This document shows, one piece after another, positions 1 through 10,853 of a DNA stretch of 64,000 bases. Location: NCBI GenBank assembly GCA_003996215.1, contig QJPP01000003.1:992001-1056000 (forward strand). The letters run 5' to 3'. The notes beneath the pieces are model-generated. The model was given only the letters and a program-made list of their open reading frames with translations, ran no database searches and had not been told where the DNA came from. The stretch is from Jaltomata sinuosa (lineage: Eukaryota; Streptophyta; Magnoliopsida; Solanales; Solanaceae). Made by a program: the position numbers and the translations under genes. The first letter of the stretch is position 1, and each line of letters begins with the position of its first letter.

Positions 1-945
1 CTGAAAGCTATGCTCGAACTGACCTGACCACGTAAATGGGACATCCTTACTAGTCAGCCTAGTCAAAGGTGCCGTTATAGAATAAAACCCCTCAACAAAC
101 CATCTATAATACCCTGCTAACCCAACAAAGATGCAAACCTCGGTAAGAGTAGTAGGTCTAGACCAATCACGAATGGCTAAAATCTTCCCTGGGTCCATTG
201 TGATCCTATCCTTAGACACCACGTGTCCTAGGAATGCTACTGACTCAAGACAAAACTCACACTTTTAGAACTTGGCAGAAAGCTGATGATCTCTCAAAGT
301 CAAGAATATGATCCTCAAGTGCTGCTCATGATCCTCCTCACTCCGCGAGTATATCAATATGTCATCAATAAAGACTATCACGAATGAATCCAAGTACAGT
401 TTGAACACCCTATGCATTAAGTCCATGAAACTTGCAGGGGCATTAATCAACCCGAAAGACATCACCAGGAACTCATTGTGTCCATAATGTGTCATGAATG
501 TTGTCTTAGGGATGTCCTCTGCCCTAATCCTTAATTGGTGGTAACATGACCTCAGATCTATCTTAGAAAACACGGCTGAACCCCGGAGCTAATCAAACAA
601 GTCATTTATACAAGGCATCGGATATATATTCTTTATAGTCACCTTATTCAGCTACCGGTAATCAATACACATCCGCATCAAACCATTTTTTTTCTTCACA
701 AACAGAACTGGAGCACCCCAAGGCGACACACTCGGCCAAATGAAACCTTTAGCTAACAAGTCCTGGAGTTGATCCTTAAGATCTCTCAACTCAGCTGGAG
801 CCATATGATACAGAGTAATAGAAATGGGCCAGGTACCTAGCTCTAACTCAATAGCAAAGTCGATATCACGCTCAGGTGGAAGGCCTGGTAGGTCAGTCAA
901 AAACACATCTAAGAAGTCTTTAACCACAGGAACTGACTCAAGAGA
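1..945 (-). pseudogene. pol: Ty3/gypsy reverse transcriptase (partial, stops)
   Basis: Reading leftward from about 927 there is the linker (LPPERDIDF), then APAELRDLKDQL, GAPVLFVKKK and CIDYR of the RT fingers. A stop follows at 649-651, then KIDLRSCYHQL, the palm with VMSFGLINAPASF, and the catalytic VFIDDILIYS near 350-370. The frame continues through a stop at 262-264 (KF*KCEF) into AFLGHVVS, the GYYR motif and the RNase H connection, ending at base 1. The usual RSGYHQL reads RSCYHQL. All pieces share one frame, so damage is mainly nonsense mutations; two (649-651 and near 586) look like CAG to TAG. RT would copy element RNA into cDNA; this copy cannot. Confidence 0.9.
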
Positions 946-1139
946 ATAAGTGTCGGTGCTAGCATCTCAGACATATTCTAGATAATCCAAACACCCATGT
1001 GAAATCAACTTCTTAGCTCGAAGGCAAGAAATGATCCAGACAGTGCATGGCTAATAGAACCTTACCACACAATTGGGGATACGCCGGGCATGGCTATGGT
1101 AATGGTTTTGGCATAACAATCCAAAATTGCTCGGTTAGG

Positions 1140-1400
1140 GGATAACTAGAACATGCCCAGAATCACATCAAAATCTAACATGTATAGAATCATCAAGTCA
1201 GCCCAAGTCTTAAGCTCACCAACAGCTATCAAACAAGATCTCACAATATGATCCACTACTAAAGAATCGCCTACTGGGGTAGAAACAGATACAGGAACAA
1301 ATAATAGATCACTAGCCAACCCTAAACAAGGCACAAAGTATGAAGATACATACAAGCATTTAGAACCAGGATCTATCAATGCTAAAGCTCACTGGCGGCA
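1140..1400 (-). pseudogene. pol: Retroviral-type aspartic protease of the minus-strand element
   Basis: The minus-strand frame at 1379-1146 begins with IDPGS, the catalytic aspartate loop (usually DTGA/DPGA in plant gypsy elements). It continues with VSVSTPVGDS and ends with LDFDVILGMF, the conserved second half of the fold (normally ILGMDWL). A stop follows directly where the tryptophan-leucine motif should be. It lies between gag (right) and RT (left), as expected for gag-pro-pol order. The product would mature the polyprotein. Confidence 0.8.
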
Positions 1401-1559
1401 GATAGAAATCGTACATGTGATCATCGCATCTGAGGCCTATGCATCTGGTCTACCAAGGACCGCATAGAACTATTGCCGACCACCACCTGACTGACTTCCA
1501 TCCCTACCACCTGTCCTGCCACACTGGGCACCACTTCTACCCTAAATACTACATCCTCT

Positions 1560-2959
1560 AATTTGTGGCTGCACTGCTTTGAAAGGTTGAGCCGGCTGAG
1601 CGACTGGCTGAATCAGACCTCACTGGGAGCACTCTCTGGTGTAGTGACCCATAATACCACACTCATAGCATGGCCCTAATGGCCCACCCTATCATGACGA
1701 ACTAGCTAAATTAGTATGGCTACCACAACCTGATGCCCCAGATGTTGTACCTCTCAAAGACTAACCACTGTGACCATGCTGACCACTATGACCCTAATCA
1801 AACTGAGGCCCACCTGAAGCCTGAAGTGATGCCTAAACTGGCCAGCTAGATAGACCTTGATGCTATTATGGTTGATACCCTCGGCCCCACTATCCTAAAC
1901 CTCTATCGCTAAAATGAGAACCACTGACACTACCATGATGGCGTGGTCTCTTATCTCTGACCCTGAGATCATGATAATGTAAATCCTCTATAGTACGAAC
2001 ATGGTCTGCTATAGCCTGAAATAGATGCCACTGGCAATAAGTATCTAGACAGTCTATCAAAGATCAGTCCTCAACCTCTAAACAAACTGACGAACCCTAT
2101 TTGGCTCTGTAGGAATGATCATATCTCCAAATAGAGCCAACTGGTGAAAACAGGTCTCTTACTCAGACACGGACATAGATCCCTACATCAACCCGGTAAA
2201 CTACTCTCTACGATGCTCATGGTCACTCTGAGGTAAGAACTTGGCCATAAAGGCCTCATAAAACTCTCTCCAAGTCAACTGTGGAGACTGAGATGGTCTG
2301 CAAGCTACCTGGGCCCTCCACCAAAGCTTAGCTAGGCCCTCCAGCTGATAAGTAGTATAACTAACCCCGTGAGTATCTAACAACCCAAGATGATGAAGCA
2401 TCTCCTCACAAGTCGAAATGAAATCATAAGCATCCTGACCAAGAGCAGCAGAGAACCTCGTCAGAGACAATCTCAGAAACCTACCCAAAACCTTCTGCTC
2501 CATCCCAGTCATAAATGGGTGAGGAGCAAGAGGCTGAGCAATTGTAGGTACGGGAATAACCTTTGTACAAGGATCCGCAGTAGCAAGTTGCACTCTGAAC
2601 TCTAAGCACCCAGGGCTTCCCTCTGAGAGGATATTTGTGTTGCATCTGAAGGTTAACCCTCAATCATAGCTAGTAACTATAGAAGCAAACCCTGAATATC
2701 TGATGAAGGAGCTGGGGTTGGTGCAGATATAGATGTTGGTTCTGGCCCTAGTAGCATCTAGGTTGTCCCCTAGTCCACGAGTTGCTGCTCTGGGACTAAC
2801 TCGGGCTCAAACTCAATGCTAAAATCTCTAATTGGTGCCACTGCTCAGGCACGTCCTCAGCCTCTACCTCTATGACCCACCCTAGCCCCTAGCTAGAGTC
2901 GAGTATGCTGGTGTCGAACGCTCGCCCTCGCCCACTGTTGAAGATCTCATACGAGCCAT
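1560..2959 (-). pseudogene. gag: Ty3/gypsy gag with CCHC zinc knuckle (degenerate)
   Basis: A likely ATG lies at 2957-2959 (protein MARMRSSTVGEGERS), followed by a glycine/arginine-rich stretch broken by stops. The capsid core is best seen at 2593-2201 (FISTCEEMLHHLGL, YTTYQLEGLAKLWWR, LTWREFYEAF, FLPQS). A zinc knuckle CYECGIMGHYTREC (C-x2-C-x4-H-x4-C) is encoded at about 1670-1629. Gag forms the virus-like particle and binds element RNA. Several frames and stops interrupt it, so no full-length product is possible. Confidence 0.8.
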
Positions 2960-3157
2960 CTGCGAAAAAGTGAACTAGAACAAATAAGATATCCAGGAAC
3001 TATCTAAGATAAGACGCATGATATAAAAGCAAAAAAAGATCCATGTTTCCTAAAATGCCACTGTAGCCTCCTTAAGATTGAGTACGGACGTCTTTGCCCC
3101 AATCCGCAAGACTCTACTAGACATTGGCTCCTATACCGATAACATCAGTAAACCTAG

Positions 3158-3169
3158 GCTCTGATACCA
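3158..3169 (-). other. tRNA-iMet primer-binding site
   Basis: The minus strand reads TGGTATCAGAGC, complementary to the 3' end of initiator tRNA-Met. It lies three bases inside the LTR end (TGTCATGACCC on the plus strand at 3173), the normal position for minus-strand priming. It fixes the orientation of the element. Confidence 0.9.
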
Positions 3170-3172
3170 AGC

Positions 3173-4993
3173 TGTCATGACCCAATTTCTCAGGTCATGA
3201 TAGCAACTACAATCCCCCTGCAGGCAAACCAATCCCTGTAGCCTAGAATGGTTTGTAATGGGCTATTTTCTAAGTAAAGCACGTGAAAAAAGCATAAAAG
3301 GTGAAATCAAGATAAGAAGTAGAGAAATAGAAAAATAGAATATATATATATATATACAGAAAACTAAACTATCTCACGACCTAGTACCACATTATAAGAG
3401 TTGCTACTATATATACAGAGTACAAAAGGGTACAAAATAATGAAAATACATCTATCTCTAAATAGCAAAAGAGTACTGCATGAGTCTATGCGTGATCAAT
3501 GGTGATAGCTCACACTGGAATCTGCACCAGAAGATGCAGAAGTATAGTATTAGCACCAATTTCAAAGAAAAAGGTACCCAGTAGGCATCATAGACTAACT
3601 GAGCGCATATAAGATATAAAAGCAGTATAAAGCAGATAGGAAGAAAGTAGTCACAGAAGCAAACAAAAAAAAACACATGAAAGCTAGCAATGAATGGAAG
3701 ACAAGGAGAAAACAAGCATGCTATGCTAGCCACAGAAGATATATATATCACCAAACATAGGTGAAAGGTTAGAGAACGCACCTGGATCCTCGCAAAAACA
3801 ATATATAGAGAGAGTTTTAAGAAATATGGTGGTATACCGGTAACCTCAAATAAAGGGAAGGAAGGAAAAACCACTAGATATAGACATGCCAGCGATACAA
3901 CTCATACAATAAGGATAGTCGAGCGATAACCCATAAGTAACTAGAAAATGAACAAGTAATACAATAGGATCGAATAAAGAATCTAACTACAGTCCTAACG
4001 GGCACCCATACACCCGAGGAACACATACAAGTGAAGACAAACCTTCTGATATCCCATACTACCAGAGTGTACACTCAAAAAATAGCAAATAAGGGTGGAA
4101 CCGAACATAAATGAATGATATGAAATGATATGCTCATAAGTGACAGTGGTATTATATGCACCTCCTCTGGCGCCCATAGGCACAGCAGATAGGACCCATG
4201 GAAGGCTTCCCCCGTATAGCTCTACTACCTTTATACTTCTCCTCCGGCACTCTCGGCCCGTAGCCCCTAGTATAGATTGGCAAGGTCCATGGAGGTCTCC
4301 ATGATTGTATACAACTCTTAGTATCTCAAATAAAGTGCCCAAACTCGAACTGGGTCTAAAATTAATGAAAAGAAGTCAAGTCTAGTGCTCTGGCCCAGCT
4401 GAGCCTAGTATAGTATAAAAAGTAGTAGTAAATCATGTCAAGCACTCCAGTCTAGCTGAGGTTAGTGCCAGTTCAAAATCAAAAGTAAATCGTATATGGC
4501 ACTCTTGAATAGCCAAGTCTAGAATCAATGTGAAAATTATTTCAAAAATCTCTTTTACTCTAAGAAGATCCATAGACCAGTTTAAAACCTACTTTTAGTC
4601 ATTTATACTGAAAATGGGACCTTGGGGCCATGAAAAGTTAGAAAACTGGTGATAACTTGGCCCACAGCCATCATAGTAGTAAAATCAAGTGTAGAAAACC
4701 CTTTTTCATGATAATGATGATATGATCACAAACAATCAATAGTTTAACAGCTCACAATCAACATATCGGCCCTGCACAGGCTCAATCTGCTCTACCGCAT
4801 AGATAACGAGATCTATGATCGCAAATCTATGTCTAAGACTCACGAACATTCCCAGTATTGCATAATCTATGGTCTAGAGGGATAAATGAAGGCTACCTAG
4901 GGCCACAAGGGTTAATACTACACAATGAGATCAACTACTAAATCAACGTACGAAATAAAATGGATAGAAAGAAAGCAGACAAGGTCTGGGGTG
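3173..4993 (-). repeat. 5' LTR (in element orientation), truncated
   Basis: This is the reverse complement of the 3' ~2.1 kb of the 35422-39097 LTR. Shared landmarks include the terminal ACCTGAGAAATTGGGTCATGACA, the segment with CCATGGACCTT and GGGGCTACG (4180-4300), and ACCCCAGACCTTGT at the broken end. The upstream half, with the GC-rich array and TATA box, is missing. A short (TA)n tract lies at 3343-3357. Small ORFs on the minus strand between 3458 and 4342 are chance openings in the LTR. Confidence 0.85.
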
Positions 4994-5635
4994 TAATAAG
5001 TTGGTATACTACCTACTTATCTAGCTCTTAATCTTATGATTTTTCTAGGATAATTGAGAGAAATAGTGCATCTGACGTGATTTGCTTCTATTTTACAGGT
5101 GTATGTGATTTAGAAGTGATCGGTGCAGAATCAAATGAAAATAAGTCAGAATGGAGAATTTCTAGAAATTTGGACAACTTAGCACAATCACACTGGACTG
5201 GCGCCAATAGCGCTGAAGTAAAGGGTTAAGGATTGTACGCGATCATGCTGGGATGGCGCGATAGTGCTGTATTGAGAAAAGGTCAATGCCAGTCAACACA
5301 CGTGCGCAGTCACACAAAGACAGTGCGATGGTGCTGACTAGAGTGAATCCCTTGAGCACAATAGCACTGGTTTAGAGCGATGGCGCTTCACTGTGCCTGA
5401 GCGTGAAACTGGGCAGAAATGTCATTTCGCACTTGTGGAAACCTCAATCTACATAAAAGACTTCTCAGCCATTTTGGAAGCCATTTTTGGCAAATTTCAC
5501 AACTCTTGACAAGCTTGGAGAGCAAGTTCATCAACCAATGCCATAGGAGTGAAGATTTGGATGCTCTTTATTGTAAAATCTTTAGTTTCCATTCTTTAAC
5601 TCTTATTCTTAATTGCTAATTTGTGCCAACTGGAT
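4994..5635 (+). repeat. Fragment of a diverged Athila-like LTR
   Basis: It begins TAATAAGTTGGTATACTACC, which aligns with the start of the five Athila LTRs downstream (TGATAAGTCGGTAATCTACC). A later TTTTACAGGTGTATGTG segment matches their ATATGCAGGTACTTTT segment. It contains three to four paired dyads (5180-5390) and then a TATA-like ACATAAAAG at 5451. At 5636 the sequence switches to the Athila segment just 3' of where pol should be. No coding potential beyond a 66-aa chance ORF at 5419. Confidence 0.65.
5238..5459 (+). promoter_or_regulatory. Paired-dyad array and TATA box of the LTR fragment
   Basis: Pairs of 13-mers start 19 bp apart: CGCGATCATGCTG 5238 and CGCGATAGTGCTG 5257; CGCAGTCACACAA 5305 and TGCGATGGTGCTG 5324; CACAATAGCACTG 5357 and AGCGATGGCGCTT 5376. 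Each pair has a 6-nt spacer. A TATA-like ACATAAAAG follows at 5451. The arrangement resembles the arrays in the other LTR families, but the core sequence differs. Promoter function is inferred. Confidence 0.5.
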
Positions 5636-5837
5636 TGGCATGTTGTCCGACAACAATTGAAGTTGAGGTATTATCATCAAGCCGCGACATAAAATAAAGG
5701 ACTTTTTGGGAGGCAAACCAAGTGTCTTTCCTTTAAGTTTCTTCACCCGTTGTTGTTTTTAGTGATTTTCAGCGAATTCATGAAGTGTAAAATTGAACAA
5801 GGGAAAAATAGGGCAAGAATGGGTTGTGTGGCTGACT

Positions 5838-6075
5838 GTGCAAACTGTACAAGCAAATGTGCGTGTCGCACAGTGCACTTCATGCCAAAACAGACTGACC
5901 GAAGAAATTTCAAAATTTGGAGGCGATGAGCGCTAGGTCGTATAGACCGCACGAGCCTAAGTGCGCGTCGCACCTCCGTCGCATGGTGAAATAGACACCT
6001 TGGCAAACCCAGGAGAGGAAAAGGGGAATGTGCGCTATACCAGGCAGTCCGCACATTGTCTGGTGCGAATCGCAT
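5838..6075 (+). promoter_or_regulatory. Internal array of three dyad pairs upstream of the env-like ORF
   Basis: Three pairs of 13-mers related to GTGCG-N3-CGCAC start at 5838/5859, 5940/5961 and 6042/6063. Each has a 21-bp offset, and the pairs repeat every 102 bp. The array is followed by a pyrimidine-rich stretch (6140-6330) with a TTTTTAAACC sequence (about 6160) and then a consensus splice donor at 6391. I infer a possible internal promoter or leader RNA element for the 3' ORF; no TATA box is certain. Confidence 0.4.
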
Positions 6076-6390
6076 GTCGCAGATCGATAAGTTTGAACTT
6101 TAATTTACCCAACCCGCTGAAACCCAGAGAAGACCCGGCCAACTTTTCTTCTTCTTTTTCTTTTTAAACCGCCTCTCTTCTCCTTTTTCCACCATCTTTT
6201 CTCTATAACTCCCAAAACTTTCTCCAAATCCCTCAAACTTCCTCAAAATCTTCTTTTTCGCTTACCCAACCATCTCTACCACTCCATCACTATTGCCGTC
6301 GTCATCTCTCCTGGAAGGTTTCATGGGTCACCATTGTTGAAGAACAAAAAGCATCAATTTTCACTCATCTCTTCATAATCTTCACTTGTG

Positions 6391-7461
6391 GTAAGTTCCT
6401 CGACGTTAAATACTTATTTTTATGAAGGTTGGGAACTCATATTGTGAAGCATGCTTAGTAGAATTGCCATGTTGATTTTGGGTGAGATCCAAAAATTTTG
6501 GGTCCCCAATTATAAGTTGTATTGATGATATTGCTATGTGTCAACTTGGTAGAACTTTAATTTTGTTAATGCATGTTGCTTGGTAGTGATTTTTAGCCTT
6601 GAATTATGTGTTGGGGTGAAATTTGAGTAACCCACTTGTGATGAACGAATGATTGGGCCCGATGATAGATTGAGTGATGTTGTTCTTAAGGGAAAATCAT
6701 CATTTGTCATGAGGTTTTGATTAAAAATTGACTCTCGAGGCTGAATTTTGCTGATTGTATGCCCGTGATTATTGTTTAGCATTCTATTTGGAGTATATGA
6801 TCTTGTGTGGAGAGGGGGTTAATTGTTGCTAAAAGTTTTGATATTTATTGTTGCAAGAGAGGGCTTGATGTTCCCAATGATAGACCGAGTAACGTCCATC
6901 TTAAGGGAAGTCGTTGAGTTCCTTTTTTGCTTGTTGTTGTGTTAATGGAAATTCGGGGAAGTCTGAGTACCCGAAACTTGTGGTCATGATATCCCTTGCC
7001 CCCATTGGTTTATCGTTGATTAGTTTGTTGAATGGTGCCAAGTGCCTAAGCACATCTTGCTCTACGGATCACATGCAGAATTCACAAGAACACAAAAACC
7101 AAAAACTCCAATTGGGCCTTGGTGCATTTCGCATGTGATACATAGATCTTGATGTGCGGGTCGCACAAGGCATCACATCTTGTTGAAAAGTGAGAACCAG
7201 TCACTGTTCTGAGGGGCGGAGCTTGGTGCGATGCGCACTTTGGTTGGTGTGTCCCGCACCAGCTTCGCCCACAAAAGGAAACCAACTGTAGAAATCTGTT
7301 AGCTCGTGCGATAGCATATGCGACGCACACTCTCCCTTGTGCGGTCTGCATGTGGTTCGCATGAGCCCCATCCCCCTCATTTGTTTTCCACTTCACTGAA
7401 TTTCTAAATTCTTTTAGTTGTGTATATATTCATAGTGCATACTTCTAATGCCCATCCACAG
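6391..7461 (+). other. Putative leader intron before the env-like ORF
   Basis: A strong donor (CTTGTG|GTAAGT at 6391) and an acceptor (CATCCACAG|G ending at 7461) bracket a T-rich, stop-rich 1071-bp region. The start codon (ATGTCCTCC) lies 4 nt after the acceptor. The other copy keeps the same layout (donor-like GTATGT at 17766, acceptor ending 18836). A second dyad pair (7226/7247) lies inside. Spliced expression of 3' ORFs is known for some retroelements, but this intron is only predicted. Confidence 0.4.
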
Positions 7462-7465
7462 GATT

Positions 7466-9148
7466 ATGTCCTCCAACATGCACCATCAAAAGAGACATGT
7501 CGTGAAGCACACTCCAAATGTAGGTGTTCCTATACAAGAGGCTAAGCACATTGAGTCGGGAGTCCATTGGGCTCAGGGGAATGGAAGCCTACTATCTTAA
7601 ATTCCAGAATCGCCCATTTTTGGAGGAAAAGGGGTTCAATGTAGAATATTTCCAAGAGGAATTCCCGAATATGCCAAAGCAATTTCACATAAGAGCTTGG
7701 AAACACTTTGCCAATACACCAGGCCTCTACTTCCCTGAGTTGGTATGGGAATTATATGCCTCGTAATGAACCCACCTCGATGAGCTGAATCACAAAGGAC
7801 CGCTGAGCAAGTTTCCATGCCTCAAGTTAGTGTTGGTACGAGGTAAAGAGGTGAACATTACCCCTGAAGCCATTCATTCTACCATCTGGGATGATGAGCC
7901 AATCCGCAAATCAAGGTACTTTAAATGTGTGGCCAGAAAGAATGATGAATATGAATGGGTTGCTAGTGTGATTGCTGAAGGAAACCCATTTTGGGACACC
8001 TCGAAGGGATAAATCCATCGCTCGGATCTCAAATTCGAAGCACGTATGTGGCTTGACTTTGTGAGAACAAGACTCATCCCAACTAGCCACACCACTAAAG
8101 TAACCATAGAGATGGCCATTCTCCTTGCATACATCATGAGAGGCATCCTTTTGAATAAAGGTGAGATCATCACCGAATATCTCAAGAGAAAAGCGTGACA
8201 TGATTCCACATCCATGGCTTTCCCCGTGCTTATAACTCTTCTATGTGTCCAAACTGGGTGTCCTTCATTTTGAGCATTTGACAAGGCCAGCCAAGCTAAG
8301 GGGATGGTTTACTTGGACACAAATAGGGATAAAGATGCCCCACATGTCAAAACAAGGCTTCTCGGTCAACCTTCATATGCTACCACACCCATGTCTTGAG
8401 CCAACAACATTGTGCATAATAAAGAAGGGAATTCATCCTTGTCTCAGGGAGCTTCGAGCACGGTTCATGGGGCATCTCAAGCCACCACCTCATCCTCATG
8501 TAACTTGATATAACTGACTCAACTTACTAACAAGAATGAGGATATCCTACAAAAGTTGGCCAAAGATATTTCGACCAAACTTCAATCCGCCATCAAGTCG
8601 GCCTTGAAATCGGTAGTGTCAAAGGTGAGAAATATATGTGCTAGAGTAGACACCATGGAAGTGTAGGTTGAGGAACTCAAGAAAGTGGTCCTGTATGTTG
8701 AATCAAATTGGGATCTTAATATACCAGCCCCAAACCCCTCATCACCCCTTAGGGCTGCTATCCCTCCTGATGATTGGTGCACGGGGTGGACTCAATCTGA
8801 CAATGAATGTACATCCGAAATTGAAGTAGTGTTTGATCCACCTTCAGTCCAGCAATACCAAGATCCTCCCGACTTACCTCTGCTAGGCTATAGGACTCTA
8901 CCTAGGCCTCGCTGGAGAAGGGGGCTGTCCTATCATGAGTTGATGACCGTATAGGACAGATGGTATGTAGATGACCCATTCGGTCCCCTTAAGCTGCCAT
9001 GGGATCCTACGATACCACCATTGGAAAATTTTCAGATAGATACTACACATGTCTATATAACCCCACCGGCACCACCAGCTCCACCAGCATCTTAACCTCC
9101 TAGGCCACCACATCGGTTCTACTCAAGGAGGCGCCGTCACAATCATTA
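7466..9148 (+). pseudogene. Athila 3' ORF ('env-like', plant transposon-protein domain), copy 1
   Basis: The ATG at 7466 gives MSSNMHHQKRHVVKH. A 5-nt loss near 7530 shifts the frame, after which 7524-7766 carries MEAYYLKFQNRPFLEEKGF and FPNMPKQF. A stop (TAATGA where copy 2 has TACCGA) precedes VRGKEVNITPEAIH and EWVASVIAEGNPFW (7830-8012). Further in frame are RTRLIP, IMRG, a TGA at 8271 shared with copy 2, a lysine/glutamate-rich coiled-coil-like part (about 8515-8700) and a proline-rich tail ending at 9148. The family is found 3' of pol in Athila elements and is often called env-like. I see no signal peptide or membrane span. Inactive. Confidence 0.75.
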
Positions 9149-10853
9149 GCCTATTCAGGGAGTTTTTAGCACTCATTCTCTTTTGTATAACTTTTTGTGC
9201 ATTGAGGCTATGCTTAATTTAAGTTTGGGGGAGCCTGTAACTATTAATATTGTGATGCTTGTTGTGTTGACATTGCCTTTATTTTTATTCAGAGCTTAAT
9301 TGTGCCCTTACCGGGCTTGATTTTTGTTGATTGAGATTGTGTTGCCGGGTTGGTCCTACATGCTCCATTGTCTTACTACCCGTACTTTGCAAATGCGCCA
9401 AAGGCCTACGCCGAGGCTTTCTTTGAATGAATCATGAGCTCGCAAATTCGAATATCGCCTTGTTAATAGTAGTTTAGAAATAAACTCTGAGGGTTTTCTT
9501 AATACCGCGGTTCTTTCCCAAGGAGCAAGAGTTTTGATTATTTTCTTTTTCTTCACTTTTTTTTGTGTGTCAAACCAGGTTGATGTTTCCCTGTGATAGA
9601 TTGATAGGCGACTTTCTTAAGGGAAAATGCCAAGTTTTAGTTTAGAATTGAGTCTGTAGTTGTTTGTCTCAAAATGGGCCCACCAAAAAATTTCTCTTGG
9701 CATATTGTTTTGAAAATAAAAGGAAGGGAAATAAATTTTTGAGAAAAAACATTCTCTTGTCATGAATTGCACACTCTAGCTTTGGCTTGATTGACTCACA
9801 AACGAGTGTGTAATGAACTCAGAATAGCTTGTCAAAAATCATGTGCCCCAATTAATTGTGAGACTAATGAAAGAAGTTTTGTGGCATGATGCCTTGTGTG
9901 GTGAAGCTTTACCTTGATTCTTGTGCATAAGTGTCATCTAGAACTTTCCCCGAATGTGATTCAAGGCAAAATTCTAGGTGAGACTAAACTTGGAAAATGA
10001 CCTTAGGCCCTTTTTGATAGCCACTTCACCCAAATGACATCCCACGCCATCAAATCCAACTGAACCCTTTTTGAGCTTGTGACCATTCTTTGGCACCTTG
10101 TAACACCTTGACCTTTTTGGAACCTCTATTTTGGCACCCATCCTCCCTAATTGCTTGAAAATGAAATGAAGGTTAAAAGCCTAAGTTTGGGGGGAGACAA
10201 AATATAACATAGGCAAATGCCTAAGTTTGGGGGTGCATGTGATCAAATAAGGAGAAGAAAAGAAGTACACTTCAAGTCCTTGGTGATTCCGAGCTTGGCC
10301 ACCCTACATTAGTGGCGATATACATGAAGGGAAAGCCTATGGTTCGACGCATATGCACTTGAACTTTCTTGAGAGAGTGAGAGTCTTCTTGGTTCTCCTA
10401 TAATCACGTGTTGTGTGAATTGAATGATTGTGAGTGGGATTCCTCTTGTGATGAGTGACATCATGCACTCGAATTAAAACATAGAGTCTTTATTTCAATT
10501 GAGGGGATGAATGAGACAAGTTGTGTGGCGAATCTCGAGGCAAACATTGATGGTCCATGCCAATGACTTGAGAAGCTTAAATGTCTTATTTTGAATGGCA
10601 AAATTCCCTTGATTTTGAATGAGAAATGATGTCCTTTGAGAAGTTTTTGACATGATCAATTGCCTTGAATTTATGGTGGTTCAAATTGAGATAAGCATAG
10701 TAGTTGAGTCGTTTGTTTGAGTCTCTTTTATTCTTCTTCTTAATTTTTAGTGTAGAGTAGTCTTTTGTGCCTTGATTGAGCCTAGAGCATAATTCATTCC
10801 TTGTCTTGTGAGTATCTTGCTTGAGGACAAGCAATAGTTCAAGTTTGGGGGTT
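9149..10853 (+). other. Athila 3' untranslated region with repeated polypurine-like tracts
   Basis: No coding sequence. AAGTTTGGGGG motifs occur at 9221, 10183, 10223 and 10841, the last directly before the LTR and so the likely polypurine primer. Other shared landmarks are the TGTTTCCCTGTGATAGATTG block (9585), repeated in all Athila 3' fragments, and GGCATGATGCCTTGTG (9890). Confidence 0.7.

Larger units (their letters stand above)
1..4993 (-). mobile_element. Truncated Ty3/gypsy element of the long-LTR family
   Basis: On the minus strand, from right to left, there is an LTR piece (3173-4993), an iMet primer-binding site, gag with a zinc knuckle, an aspartic protease and reverse transcriptase running off base 1. 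The LTR matches the last ~2.1 kb of the long LTR at 35422-39097, for example the terminal TGACCTGAGAAATTGGGTC region. This is therefore a second, inverted copy of that family with better-preserved coding sequence. The LTR loses its 5' part near 4993, where an unrelated LTR begins. RNase H and integrase lie outside the window. Many in-frame stops make it inactive. Confidence 0.85.

Noticed and set aside
3458..4342. Hydrophobic minus-strand ORFs looking like membrane proteins
   Set aside because: They lie inside an LTR that matches 37700-38900 as DNA; the hydrophobicity reflects T-rich sequence.
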